A DNA stretch of 64,000 nucleotides from Vespa crabro (Eukaryota > Arthropoda > Insecta > Hymenoptera > Vespidae), in NCBI RefSeq assembly GCF_910589235.1, contig NC_060974.1, positions 701,501 through 765,500 on the forward strand, given 5' to 3'. The translations under genes were made by a program, and so were the position numbers. Positions within the stretch are counted from its first letter, which is position 1, and each line of letters starts with the position of its first letter. Shown here in pieces: positions 25,610 through 37,194 of the stretch. The notes under the pieces were generated by a model. That model made no database searches. It saw nothing but the letters and a program-made list of their open reading frames with translations, and had not been told where the DNA came from.

Positions 25610-27090
25610 GTATGCAGTTGTAAGGGCCTCCTAGCATGTATTGCACGCCCTTGATCCGGCCAGGTGTTTCTTGGGATCAGAAACGCTAATGGAGCACAAA
25701 AAGTAAGTGGGCTGTTTGTCCTTACAGTCTTTGATCTGGTGCCCTTGCCGCCGTGGAAATATCAAAACTTACTTCGATCGGGGCTTTGCAAGAGGCACTA
25801 TGGTTGCCAAAGTCGATGCAGCGGTAGCAACGTCTTACTTCTGCTCCTCTCCTAACTTTGCAACAGACAATGCCGACCAGCACTCGGCCGGCCTTCACAA
25901 GCTACACAGCAGCTTCCTCTTATATTTTGACGTGGGACAGGTGTTGCTATCTCGAGTTGGAGTACGTCATTTTAACTTTGATTTTCTCCGCGTAGGCTGG
26001 AAGGTTCCTCATTAGTGCCTTCTCGACATCTACCACCGATGTGCAGCAATCGCTGTCGCGTATGTCAAGCGTAGCTCTGGCGACCAGTTCCGTGATTTTA
26101 CTCGTGTCTCTTACTCCTTTCCTCAGGGATTATCTGAGTGAGTCCCTAATCTCCGTAGTGGTCTTCTTGAATTCGAGGAGAATCTCTCCCGTTCTGGTCT
26201 GCCGGATCGATCTAAGGTCTACCTCTGCAGCGCTAGTCTTGAGGCTCTGGTGAATAACTCCGACTATGTCTGTTTAGTTTTACCTTGCGCAGGTTTCAGG
26301 AGGTTAGCGTCCGGTTTCGTTCTCTTTCTCGGCTGGTCCTCTGATATGCTCGGCTTCTTTATTCCTGCGTTAGGAGTCTTGTAGCCTTCTTCACAGTTAT
26401 TTCCCTCTTTCTCGTCTTCTTGACGACCTCCGTATACTTGGTGCCTTCGGCCGTCATCGCCTCTTGCCTTGGTCTTTTGAAGCTTTCTTCAGGCAAATGC
26501 GGCGGGCTTGTGGCTACTCCCTTAACTGCGCCAGAATTTGTTACAGAGTTTGCCCATGTGCTCTGAGAGACCCGAACGAAGGTACACGTTCCCTTATTGA
26601 TCTTTGTTCAAGATTTATACACCATCTCCCGGTTGTCAATGATCTTCTGAAGTTCTGGGATTCCTTGCTATGTCGCAATGTTTATGGTCGGCTGTCTAGT
26701 AATAGCTGTACTCATATTGGCTAGGTGGAGTTTCGATAGAGCGAATTTCTCTATCTCTCAAACTTGTTGTGTCCCCTTCGCAGGCTGGATATGTGACATC
26801 AAGCCGGAGAGTCGTATAATCCCAAAGGCCCTGGCAGCCCATTGACACTCTTCCAAGAGGCTTTCTTCATATCATACCCATTCTGCCGCTTTAGACACAC
26901 CGCAGGCCAGTTCGCCTACCTGTGGTGCTCTTCCTGATGCATTATCCAGAGCTGGAGCCAGATTTCCTACGCGAAGCTCCAGGCAGTTGCTGGTTGACGA
27001 CGGCAGGTTGCCTGTCCCACAACCACCTGACACCACCGAGGCGTGGGTGTACCTACCACGCTCTATCTTGCCTTTCGCTGTATTATACAT
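25610..27090 (-). pseudogene. R1-like copy C ORF1 (gag-like)
   Basis: Minus-strand reading from about 26300 to 26010 gives IHQSLKTSAAEVDLRSIRQT, TGEILLEFKKTTTEIRDSLR (stop), LRKGVRDT, then VARATLDIRDSDCCTSVVDV. This parallels copy A 7860-8140 segment by segment. The zinc-knuckle region (25700-25860) is recognisable only by its position relative to copy A. A 72-codon frame at 26872-27090, starting MYNTAKGKIERGRY, lies where ORF1 would begin and is a candidate N-terminus. Stops and frameshifts make it non-functional. Confidence 0.7.
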
Positions 27091-27313
27091 TATGAGAATT
27101 TAATTGAGGCAAGCACCCCAAAGGAAAGGAAAGGATGGGAAGGAAGCTTGAGAGGGATAGAAAGGATAGAAAAAGATATGACAGAAGAACAAAGAAAGGA
27201 AAAACCGTCCAAGAACAAACACCCAACATTGACACAGTCCCTCTTATTCGTCTCTTTAGAGAAGTAAGGATTTCTGTGGGCATATTCTTCTTCCCGCTAC
27301 CCACAGTGGGGAA
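27091..27313 (-). other. 5' leader of R1-like copy C with a purine-rich tract
   Basis: Plus-strand 27110-27220 is strongly purine-rich (aggaaaggaaaggatggg and similar), so the element strand is polypyrimidine there. The segment ends with the dyad CCCACAGTGGG immediately before the microsatellite at 27314. It does not match the leader of copy A except for this type of terminal dyad. Confidence 0.5.
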
Positions 27314-27596
27314 CGATAATAACAATAATAATAACGATAATGGAAATAATAAGAGTCATAATAATTATAATAACAATAACCATAATAACGATAATAATAA
27401 TATCAATAACAACGAAAATCACAATTATAACGGTTATAGCGATAATAACGATTATAATAATTATTATGATAATAACGATAATTATAAGATCAACGATTGC
27501 TACGATAATAATGATATTTACGATAATAACCATATTAATGACAATAATAACCATAAACACAGTAATTATAATAATAAGAATTAAAAAGATAATGAC

Positions 27597-27637
<41 letters not shown>

Positions 27638-27752
27638 TAACATAAATAACGATAATTACGATTATAAGTATAATAATGATAATAACCATATTAACGATAA
27701 TAACAATAATAATGATAATAATTTTAATAACGTTAATATTAATAGTAAAATA
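27314..27752. repeat. Degenerate triplet microsatellite (AAT/AAC/GAT)
   Basis: About 440 bases of AAT with AAC and GAT, including a pure AAT run near 27600-27632. It lies between the 5' end of copy C and the inverted 68 bp satellite. With 21649-24707 it forms the two flanks of copy C. Confidence 0.9.
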
Positions 27753-30700
27753 GAGAGATTGTTTCCTGGTCCTAAAGTCCGATTGGATCGAGAGGAACTC
27801 GCATAATTATCCATCGCCAAGTCGGAATATTTTCAAATCCGACACTCGCATTGGTTCTCAAGCCACTCGCATAAATTTTCCTCGACCATTCGGAATATTT
27901 TTTTGTCCGACTGTTGCTTTGGTTTGAGAAGCACTCGCACAAATTTCCCTCGACTATTCGAAGTATTTCCAAGTACGGAAGTCACATTTGTTCGAGGGGC
28001 ACTCTCATCACATTTCCTAGAATTGTGAGAAAGTGTCTAAATCCGACAGTCAAATTGGTTCGAGTATCTTACTCATATCTTTCCCTGAACGAATCGGATT
28101 ATTTCCAAGTTCGAATGTCGCATTCTATCGATAGACACTCGTATAACTATCTCTTGACTAGTCGGAATATTTCCAATTCCGATAGCCGCATTTGTTCGAT
28201 TGGCACTGCTTTAAATTTGCCACGAATATTGGGAGTGTTTCTAGGACCGACAATCATATTCATTCGAGATGCACTCGTGTAACTATCCCTGTACTAATCC
28301 GAATTTTTCTAGTTCGATAGTTGCTTTGGTTCGACTAGCACTATTATAACATTCTTTGGACCAGTCGGAATAATAATAGGTCCGACAGCAGCATTGGTTC
28401 GAGTAGGACTCGCACAAATTTACCTCGTCTTGTTGGAATATTCTAAGTCGCACAATCGTATTCGTCCGGGAGGCAGCCGCATAAATTATCCTCTATGAGT
28501 CGTAATATTTTCAAGTCCGACAGTCTTAATGTTTCGAGAAGCACTCGCATAGCTTTCCCACGAATTGTCGATATATTTCCAAGTTCGGCCGCCGCTTATG
28601 TTCCAGAGTCACTCGCATAAACTACTCTCGACTAGTCGGTATTTTTCCAAGTCCTTCAGCCGTATTGGTATGAGAAACACTCGCGTAAATTTCCCTTGAC
28701 TAATTGCAATATATTTAAGTCCGACAGTTGCATTGATTTCCAAGCCACTCGCATAAATCTACATCGACTATTCGGAATACATCCAAGTCCGACTGTCGCT
28801 TTAGTTAGAATGGCTCTCGCATAACTTTACCCCGACTGGTTGGAATTTTTCAATGTCCGCCAGCCGTATTTGATCGAGAGGCAATCGCATAACATTCTTT
28901 CTACTAGTCGGAATATTCCTTACTTTGACAGCCGCATTGGTTCGAAATGCACTCACTTATATATCCTTCAAATAGGCAGATTATTTCTAAGTCCGACACC
29001 CACATTGGTTCGAGAAGCACACGCTTAAATTTCTTTCGACTAGTCGGGAGATTTAAGAACCAGAAAGCCGCAATTTATTGAGACGCACTCGAATAACATT
29101 CCCTCCACTAGTCGTTATATCTCGATATCTGGCAGCCGCATGGGATCGAGACACACTCGCATAACTCTCCCTTATCTAATCGTAATATTTCCAATTACGA
29201 ATGCCGCATTGATTCGAGAGACACTCGTATATCTTTACCCCGACTAGTAGGAATATTTCAATGACCGACAGCTGCATTTGTTCGAGAGGCTTTCGCATAA
29301 CATACACTCGACAATTCGGAATATTTTTTATTTCTCCAGCCACATTGGTCCGAAATGCACTCGCATAACTATCTCTCGACTATTCACACAATTTCCAAAT
29401 GTGATAGCCACATTGGTTTGAGTGGCACTCCCATAAATTTCCTTCAACCAATCCGAATATTTCCAAGTCTGTCAATCGCATTGTAACACAAATCATTCGC
29501 ATAACATTTCCTTGACTAGTCCTAATATTTCGAATTCCGACAACGTCATTGATACCAGAGTCACTAGCATAACTTACCCTAACAAGTCGGAATATATCCA
29601 AGTCCTCCAGCAGTATTGGCTCGAGAGGCAATCCCACAAAATTCTCCCGACTAGTTGGAATATTTCCACGTACAACATCCACATTGGTTTCAGAGGAAAT
29701 CGCATTTCTTTCTCCTGAATAATCGGATTATTTCCAAGTAAGACTGTCACAATTGGTCGGGAGTCACCTGCATATTTTTCACTCGACTAGTCGGAGAATT
29801 TCCAAGATCGTCAGACGCATTAGTTCAAGAGTCTCTCGCAAAACGTTCCGTCGACTTGTAGGAATATTTCCAATTCCGATAGTTGCATAGGACCCAGAGT
29901 TACTCGCATAACATTCCTCTGACCAGTTATTTCCAAGTCAGACTGTCGCATTGAGTCACAAGTTATATGCATAACCTCGTTCAAAAACGCTGGAAATTTC
30001 CAAGTTAGAATGCCGTACCGGTTCGATAGTTACTCGCATAATTTTCCAACAACTTGGAATATTGTTATGAACGACGGCCGAATTGGTTCGATAGGCACAC
30101 GCATTACTATGCCTTGACTATTCGGAATATTTCGAAGTCTGACAGCCGCATTGTTTCGGTAGACACCCGCATAACTTTCTCTCGTCTGTTCCGAATATTA
30201 CCATGTCCGACAGTCGCTTTGTTTAGAGTGGAAGTCGCATAACATAATCTCGTCTGTACGGAACATTTTCATGCCCGACGGTCCCATTGGTTCATATTTC
30301 ACTCACATTACTCTCTCGTCAAGCTGAAGTATTTCCAAGTTCGATAATCGAATTGGACTGACAGGCACTCACTCAACTTTTCCTCGACACTCGGAGTATT
30401 TCAATTCCGACAGTCGTTTTGGTTATAAAGTGACTCGCATAACTTTCCCTCCACTAGTCGGAAAGTCTCCAAGACCGACAGACGCATTGGATCTAGTGGC
30501 TCTTGCATAACATTTCCTCGTCTATTTGGAATATTTGCAAGTCCTGTATCAGTATTGATTTGTGAGGCGCACGCATAACATTCCCCCGACTAGTTGCAAT
30601 ATTTCCAAGTCCGGCATTCGCATTGGTTTCAGAGGCACTCGCATAGCTTTGTCTCGTCTAGTCGGAATTCTTCCAAGCCAGGAAGTCGCATTGGTCCGAG

Positions 30701-31879
30701 AAGAACTCGCCTAACTTTCCCTCGAATAGTAGTAATTTATCCAAGCTCGTCATTCGGATGGGATCAAAGATAACCCGCAAAACTTTCCCTCGTCCAATAG
30801 TAAAATTTCCAAGCTCGTCATTCGGATTGGATCAAAAGTCACTTTCATAACTTTCTATCTTGTAATCAGGATTTTTGCAGGTCCAACAGTCGGTTATATA
30901 TATGGGGCAATCGCATAACTTTCCATAGACCAGGACTTTGTTTCAAACCCGACAGCCCCATTGATTCCAAGTCTCTCGCATAGTTCTCACCATACTGGTC
31001 GGGATATTTCCAATTTCGGGATATTTCCAAATTGATTTGATAGGCACGGCATAACTATCCCTAGAGAAATTGGAATATTTCCATGTTTGACAGTCACATT
31101 GAATCAAAATCACTCGCATAATTCTCCCACGTATTGTAGGTATCTTTCCAAGTCCTATTAGTCTGAGTGGCTTTAGTTTAATTGGCTTTAGTTTGAGTGG
31201 ATCTCTCATGAGCTTCCTTTGACCAGGCAGAATATTTCTTGTTCCAACATCCGTAGTGTTCCGTTATCCAGTCACGTAACTTTCTATCGAACAGATAAAA
31301 TACTTCCAATTGTGACAGGCACATTGTTTCGAGAGGCACTCGCATAACTATCTATCGATTAAGAGGGTTATATCCAAGTCCCACAGTCGTAGTTGGCGCG
31401 TGGCATTCTCATAATGTTCCATAGACTAGTCGGAATGGTATCAAGCCCGACAGCCGCATTGTTTCAAGTGGTAGTAGCGTATCATTCCCACCAATAGTTT
31501 GGTAATTTTCAAGTGTGACAGCAGCATTGTATCAAGAGGCATTCGTTTAACTTTACCCCGACAAGTTGCATCATTTACATGACTTAGAGCCATATTTTTT
31601 GAGAAGCACACTTATATTTTTCCCTGGACTAGGCGGGAAATTTACTTGATGGGCAGTCGCGGTGGTTAGAATGTCACTCGTATAAACTCTCTATCAACTA
31701 GTTGGAATATTTCCATGTCCGAAAGCTGAATTCAATCGGGAGGCACTCGCTTATCACTCCTCAACTTTATGTGATATTTCCAAGTATAACAACCGATTTG
31801 GATAAAGGTGCACTCGAATATCTTTCACTCAGGTCGGAATATTTCCAAGTCCGTGAGTTGCAATGAATCTAGTGGGTAT
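27753..31879 (-). repeat. 68 bp satellite, second block (reverse orientation)
   Basis: About 61 monomers of the same satellite as 12912-21648 but reverse-complemented, now reading CTCGCATAACTTTCCC, TCGACTAGTCGGAATATTTC and CAAGTCCGACAGTCGCATTG in series. Divergence between monomers is again high. Small local events are visible: a shared variant AGCTCGTCATTCGGAT in adjacent monomers at about 30733 and 30811, a 17-base duplication at about 31000-31030, and a 15-base repeat at about 31170-31200. Confidence 0.92.
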
Positions 31880-32530
31880 TGTTACATCCCGCGAGAAGCG
31901 ACGTATGTAAATAATAATAAATAAAAGGGGAACAACATATATGAACTATAGTATAAATGAAAGATTAATACATTAGCTATCTTAAGTAAAGGGGATCAAC
32001 CTTGAAAATTCATATCGCTCATTTGTAGACTAAATATTCAAAATATCGATAATTTTACCACTAGCAATATTAGCTAAGTTACCTTATAAATACATGTTAC
32101 TACTAGCACCTATTTATTAATAATACATAAAAACACTTAAAAGAATAATAATAATTCGCTAACAAATCGGGACCTATGTAAAAAAAAATATATACATATA
32201 CATGCAACCCTGTAAAAAAATAAACAATTACCCTAATGAATTAATGTTCAACAACCTTGGGAAATTACTGCGAGAAATTTCTTTAAATAAATGTAATAAA
32301 TAATTGCAAGATATACATATCGATTATGGCGAGATGACATCCGCTGATATGGATTTTAACATCCTGCGTTCCAAGTATTTAGAGCAACGATATCGACATC
32401 ATTTTCGGAACCACACCTGCTAATAACAACATTGCAGGGGCTAAGAGTTCCGAGAATTCCGGTGATAAGCACCGAGAGAACGCAATACATGGAAGAGGTA
32501 ATAAAGGAACGCTCGCATTGTTCTGCACTA

Positions 32531-32612
32531 CCACTACCGTACTTCGGCGGCAAGCTCGAGCGACGCACCCCACCACTACCGCACTTAGGCGGCAGGCGCG
32601 AGCGTCACACAT
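32531..32612. repeat. Two tandem copies of a 42 bp unit
   Basis: Units start at 32531 and 32573 with CCACTACCG, followed by ACTT, GGCGGCA and CGAGCG in each. They differ at a handful of positions. The unit is much more GC-rich than its surroundings. Such repeats are common in LTR U3 regions and in promoters; the role is unknown. Confidence 0.8.
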
Positions 32613-32870
32613 GCGCAATGACGTCAACCGGACTTGCCCTAGGAGAATCAAAGAGCGTCGTCAGTCAGTCATCGCTCGCAGCCTTACTCAATAAGTCGCA
32701 AGCTCCTAGACTTGAGCCTTAAGCAGTCATTATCCAACTTAGAATTTTACACTATAGTTTATCTTTGTCAATTAAATTAGTTAGAACCCTTCAATTGAAA
32801 TTAAAATTAAATTTTTTAACTATAAAATAACCGCGTTCGCGTGCGGAATATCATCCAAATGTGTAATTAT

Positions 32871-32876
32871 TCAGTG
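32871..32876 (+). promoter_or_regulatory. Possible arthropod initiator (TCAGTG)
   Basis: TCAGTG matches the arthropod initiator consensus and lies 231 bases before the ATG at 33102. A TATAAAATA stands at 32821, about 50 bases upstream, which is too far for a standard TATA-initiator pair. The match is short and could be chance. Confidence 0.25.
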
Positions 32877-32970
32877 TACTTTAGTGAAACATTTAATACA
32901 TCTTTAAAATTGTTATTTTTAACCAGTGCGTGATTTCTTTATATCCATACATTCATCTATCCTTATTGCT

Positions 32971-33040
32971 CGGTGAGGACGAACCGCACGAGTATCCTGC
33001 TATAAAATTGTCGTTTCGGTTAGGACGCTCCGCACGGACG
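32971..33040. repeat. Pair of GC-rich direct repeats spaced 46 bp in the leader
   Basis: CGGTGAGGACGAACCGCACG at 32971 is repeated with two or three changes at 33017 (CGGTTAGGACGCTCCGCACG). The pair lies just before the 127-codon ORF. It may be a stem or a repeated protein site in an untranslated leader; this is inference. Confidence 0.65.
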
Positions 33041-33101
33041 ACACTTTTCTCTTTCTCTCCTACTTCCAATCAAACACCTCTTCCAAAGACTTGCCCTCCT
33101 A

Positions 33102-33485
33102 ATGCATAAGGTACGTCGCTGTGGCAGAAAATATCAACTACGTCGTCTGTTAAAGGAACTTTACCACGAAACCGAAAATTATAACAATACATTGGGTGTG
33201 GAATTAACTGAAGAAGAGAAAGGAAATTTTCCCTCATTCGACCTGAATCCCCTGCAGCTCTCTAGAAGGTGGGTGCCCCTACTGGACCTTCCGATTTTGT
33301 ATCCTAGGACCCCCAAATATCTGGAAATAAGGCTCCACTATCAGCTTGGATTGTCTTCCCAAGTGGTATGTGAGCATTTGAAATATCGATTCGACACTCT
33401 GTTCGGTTTCAATCCCGAGCCAATTGAACTGCCCAGGCAGGTAAGGGCCGAAAAGGGCACAAATCACCCGCAAGGGTCGGAATAG
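33102..33485 (+). CDS. Unrecognised 127-codon ORF, possible gag start or first exon
   Basis: The frame starts at ATG 33102 (MHKVRRCGRKYQLRRLLKEL), is open from about 33024, and ends at the TAG at 33486, inside the returning satellite. The product has a basic N-terminus, an acidic patch (ELTEEEKG) and a Pro/Leu-rich centre (PLLDLPILYPRTPKY). It is not low-complexity and differs from all surrounding repeats. I recognise no family. At 33441 there is a textbook splice donor, GGCAG/GTAAGG, in phase 0 after codon 113, so the last residues (VRAEKGTNHPQGSE) may be intronic and the rest a first exon. Either a truncated gag-like ORF of the LTR-like island or a host exon would fit. Confidence 0.4.
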   Translation: MHKVRRCGRKYQLRRLLKELYHETENYNNTLGVELTEEEKGNFPSFDLNPLQLSRRWVPLLDLPILYPRTPKYLEIRLHYQLGLSSQVVCEHLKYRFDTLFGFNPEPIELPRQVRAEKGTNHPQGSE

Positions 33486-36400
33486 TTTACTTACTTTGGA
33501 GATAGCTCTATTAAAGTACATAGCTTGTGAGACGTAAAAGTATCTCTTGACATTTTCTCGCCCAGATGGAATATTTCTAGGATCGACAGTCACATTGGTT
33601 CCGGATGCACTCGTATAGCATCCTCTCGTATAGTCGGAATATTTCAAAGCCGACAATCGCAGTGGTGCGATTGACACTCTCAAAATTTTATCTTGACTAG
33701 TCGTAATATCTAATGTACGTCAGTCGATTTGGTTCTAAAGATACTCGCATAACTTTCAATCGAATAGTAGGGATATTTCCAATTCCGAATGTCGCATAAA
33801 TTCGAGAGGTACTCGCAAAACTTTCTCCCGGCTAGACGGATTATTTCCAATTACGAAAACCGCATAGGTTCCAGTGGTACCAGCAAAACTTTCTGTCGTC
33901 TAGTCGGAATATTTCAAAGTCCGACAGTTGTATTCGTTCGAGTAGCACTCGTATAACTTTCTCCCGTCTATTCGGATTATATCTAAGATCGACATTAGCA
34001 ATGGTGCGTTAGGATCTCTCATATTTTTCTCTTGACTAGTCGTAATATTTCTAGGTACCATAGCCACTTTAGTTCCAAAGGAACTTGCATAACTTTCCGT
34101 CGAACGGCCAAAATATTTCTAATTATGAAAGTCGCATAAGTTCGAGATGTACTCGCTAAACTTTCCCACGACTAGTCGGAATATTTCCAAGACTGACAGT
34201 TGCATTCTTTTAAGTGGCACTTTTATAATATTCTCTCGACCAGTCGGAAAATTTCTAATTTTGATAGTTGCATTGTTTCGAACGGCACTCTCATATCTTG
34301 CCCTCAATTAGTATTTATCGTGCTAGATCCGATAGTCGCATTGAATCGAGAGGCATTCGTATAACTATTCCTTCACTAGTCAGAATATTTTCAAGTGCGA
34401 CAGTCGCATTAGTTTGTGTAGCACACGTAAACCTTTCACTCGACTAGTCGGAATTTTTCCAAGTTCAAATGTCGAATTGGTTCCAGAGGAATCCGCATAG
34501 CTTTCCTTCGAATAGTAGGAATATTTTCAAATCCGGCAGTCGCATTGGTTTACACGAAACTCGCATATATTTCCGTCGAATTCTCCAAATATTTCCTAGT
34601 CCGATAGCCATTTTGCTTTCCAGTGTCACTCGCATAACATTCCCTCCACTACTAGTCCAATCCACTATACTTTCAAATCTGACTGCCACATTGGATCGAA
34701 ATGCTTGCTCATAACTTATCCTCGACTCCTCGGAATATTTGCAAAACCATCAAACGCGTTGTTTACAGTTACTCGAATAACGTTCCCTCGATTGATATTT
34801 CCTAAACCGGCAGAAGTATTAGTTCGAAAGGCACTCGCATAACTATCAACTGCCTAGTAAGAGTATTTCCAAGTCTGATATCATCATTTGTTCCAGAGGT
34901 AATCGCACAACTTTCCCTCGACTAGTCGGGATATTTTCACGTCCTCCCTTCGTTTTGGTTCACAAGTTACTCCCATAATTATCCTTCGACTAGTCGGAAT
35001 ATTTCCATTCTTCAGCCGCTTTGTTTTGTGAGGCAATCGCATAGTTTTCTTTCGTTATGTCGGTAAATTTCCAAGACCAATAGTTGAATTGGTTCATAGA
35101 TCGCTCGCATAAGTTTCCTTCGACTCTTCGATGTTCTACCAAGACCGTTAGACGCTTTCTTTCGTGTGGCAGTCCGATTGACGCATTAGTTCGAGAGGCA
35201 TTCCCATTACATTTCCTCGACTAGTCGAACTATTACCTAGTCCGACAGTCCCAGTGGGCTAATAAGTAACCCGCATAACTATTCCTCGACTAGTCGGAAT
35301 ATTTCCAAGTGCGATAGTAGCATTTGTTCGACAGGCACTAGCGTAACATTCCCGCGAATAGACGGAATATTCTTAAATCCGACGCGTTGTTAGGATATCC
35401 ACTTGTATAACTTTCCGTTGAATAGTGAGAATATTACCAAGACCAATAGTAACGTCGATTCACAAGTCAATCGCATAATTTTCTTTAGAAAATGAGGAAT
35501 ATAACTTGTCCCTACAGTCGCAACGGTTCCAAAGGCACTCGCATAACTTTCCCTCGACCAGTCGGAAAATTTCCAATTCCGACTGTCGCATTTGTTCATG
35601 AGACTACCCCATATCTTTGATCGACTAGTTTGAATAATGCTAAGTCCTATAGTCGCATTGATTGGAGAGGCACTCACACTTCCTTTCCTCCACTAGTCGG
35701 AATATTTGTAGATGCGAGAGTCGCTTTAGATGGAATATTTCCAAGTACGTAATTCGCATTGCTTCGAAAGACAATCGCCTAACTTTCGCTCGATTAGTCG
35801 TATTGTTTACAAGACTGACAGCTGCATATGTTCGAGTAACTCTCGTATAACTTTCCCTCGTTTAGTGGGAATATTTCCAAGTGCGACAATCGCATGATTC
35901 GAGAGACACTCACGTAACTTTCCTTTGAGTTGTCGAAATATTTCTTACATCGATAGTCACATTGGATTGATATGCACTCACATAACATTCCATCGTATAA
36001 TCCGAATATTTCTATATCCGAGAGATGTATTAGTTCAAAATTCAATCGCATGTCTTTCATTCGAATAGTCGGAATATTTACTAGTGCAATAGTAGCATTG
36101 TAGCGTGCGGCGCACGCAAAAGTTTCGATCGACAAGTCGAAATTTTTCTAGGTCTGATTGTCGCAAAGGTTTGGGAGGTACCCGCATAACGTTCCCTCTA
36201 CTGGTCGTAATGATTCTAAGTACTACAGTCGCACTTGTTCGAGAGACAGTCGAACAACATTCTGGACTAGACTGAATATATCCAAATCCGACTTTCGCAA
36301 TGTTGGTATAGTCACTCGCATAACTTTCCTTGAGAAGTCGTAATATTTCCAACCACGACAGTCGCAATTGTTCAAGTGTCCCCCGCATAACTTTCCCCGA

Positions 36401-37194
36401 CCTGTCGGGTTATCTCCAAGTCTGACAGACGCATTAGTTCAAGAGGATATTGCATAACTTTTCCTCTACTGGTCAGAATATTTTCAGTTACGAAGGTCGC
36501 AGTGGTTCGAGAGTAAATTACATAGTTTACGCTCGGCTAGTCGGTATATTACTAGTTTCGTCAGTTGCATTGGTTCAAGAGGAACTCGTATAACCTTTAC
36601 TCGACTAGTCGGAATATTTCTGTTCATAACGATCGCATTGGTACTAAAGAAACTCGTATAACTCTCAATAGATGATTCAAAGTATTTTCATGTCCATAGT
36701 TTCATTGATATGAGTGCATTTATATAACTTTTACTGGAATTGTCAGAATATCCCTACGTCCGACATCAGCATTGTTTTAAGAGGTACTCACATAACTTTC
36801 CCTCTACAAGTCTGAATATTTCCAAGTTCGATGGTAGCATTGGAACACAAGCAAATCGCACAACTTTCCCTCGGCAAGTCGCAAAGTTCCGAGCCGAACA
36901 GTCCCATTTGATCGAGAGGCACTTGCACAAGATTTCTTTAACTAGTCGGTATAAACGCAAACCCCACAGTAGCATTGGATCGAAAGAATCGAATAACTTT
37001 ATCTCGATTAGTAGAAATATTTCCAAGTCCGAATTTAGTGTTGCTTCAAGAGGGTCTCAAACAAATTTCCTTCGATCAGTCGTAATATTTCTTGGTCCGA
37101 CAGTCCCGTGGATATGGGATATGTCTGTATAAAGTCCTTTCGACAAGTTGGAATATGTCCAAGTAGGACAATGTCATTGGCTGGTGATGCATTT
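33477..37194 (-). repeat. 68 bp satellite, third block (reverse orientation)
   Basis: About 55 monomers, same orientation as 27753-31879, with the same consensus and high divergence. The first monomer after the island is strongly degraded. The block ends at about 37194, where recognisable 68 bp units stop and the 341 bp satellite begins without any spacer. Confidence 0.9.

Larger units (their letters stand above)
24708..27313 (-). mobile_element. R1-like copy C, 5' half only (gag and endonuclease)
   Basis: About 2.6 kb on the minus strand that parallels copy A from about 6430 to 9148. It has an endonuclease, a gag-like ORF1 and a 5' leader, but the reverse transcriptase and 3' UTR are missing; the sequence passes from the endonuclease/RT boundary directly into microsatellite at about 24708. 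A 3'-lacking copy cannot arise by simple abortive reverse transcription, so a later deletion or rearrangement through the microsatellite is inferred. Both ends abut triplet repeats. Confidence 0.85.
31880..33476 (+). mobile_element. 1.6 kb non-satellite island, possible LTR-element fragment
   Basis: The reverse 68 bp satellite is interrupted here and resumes in the same orientation at about 33477, so the island looks like an insertion. It opens with TGTTACATCCCGCGAGAAGC, which resembles the TG... start of an LTR. Next comes an AT-rich stretch, then a GC-richer stretch with two short tandem duplications, then an ORF of 127 codons. No matching second LTR, primer-binding site or terminal inverted repeat was found, and no target-site duplication could be confirmed. 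A truncated LTR element (LTR, leader, gag start) fits best. A captured host promoter with first exon is the alternative. Confidence 0.45.

Noticed and set aside
31880..33476. DNA transposon with terminal inverted repeats
   Set aside because: The reverse complement of the opening TGTTACATCCCG was not found at the other end of the island.
12912..37194. CRISPR-like look of regularly spaced 68 bp repeats
   Set aside because: The whole unit is repeated with no unique spacers, the context is eukaryotic, and no cas genes are present.
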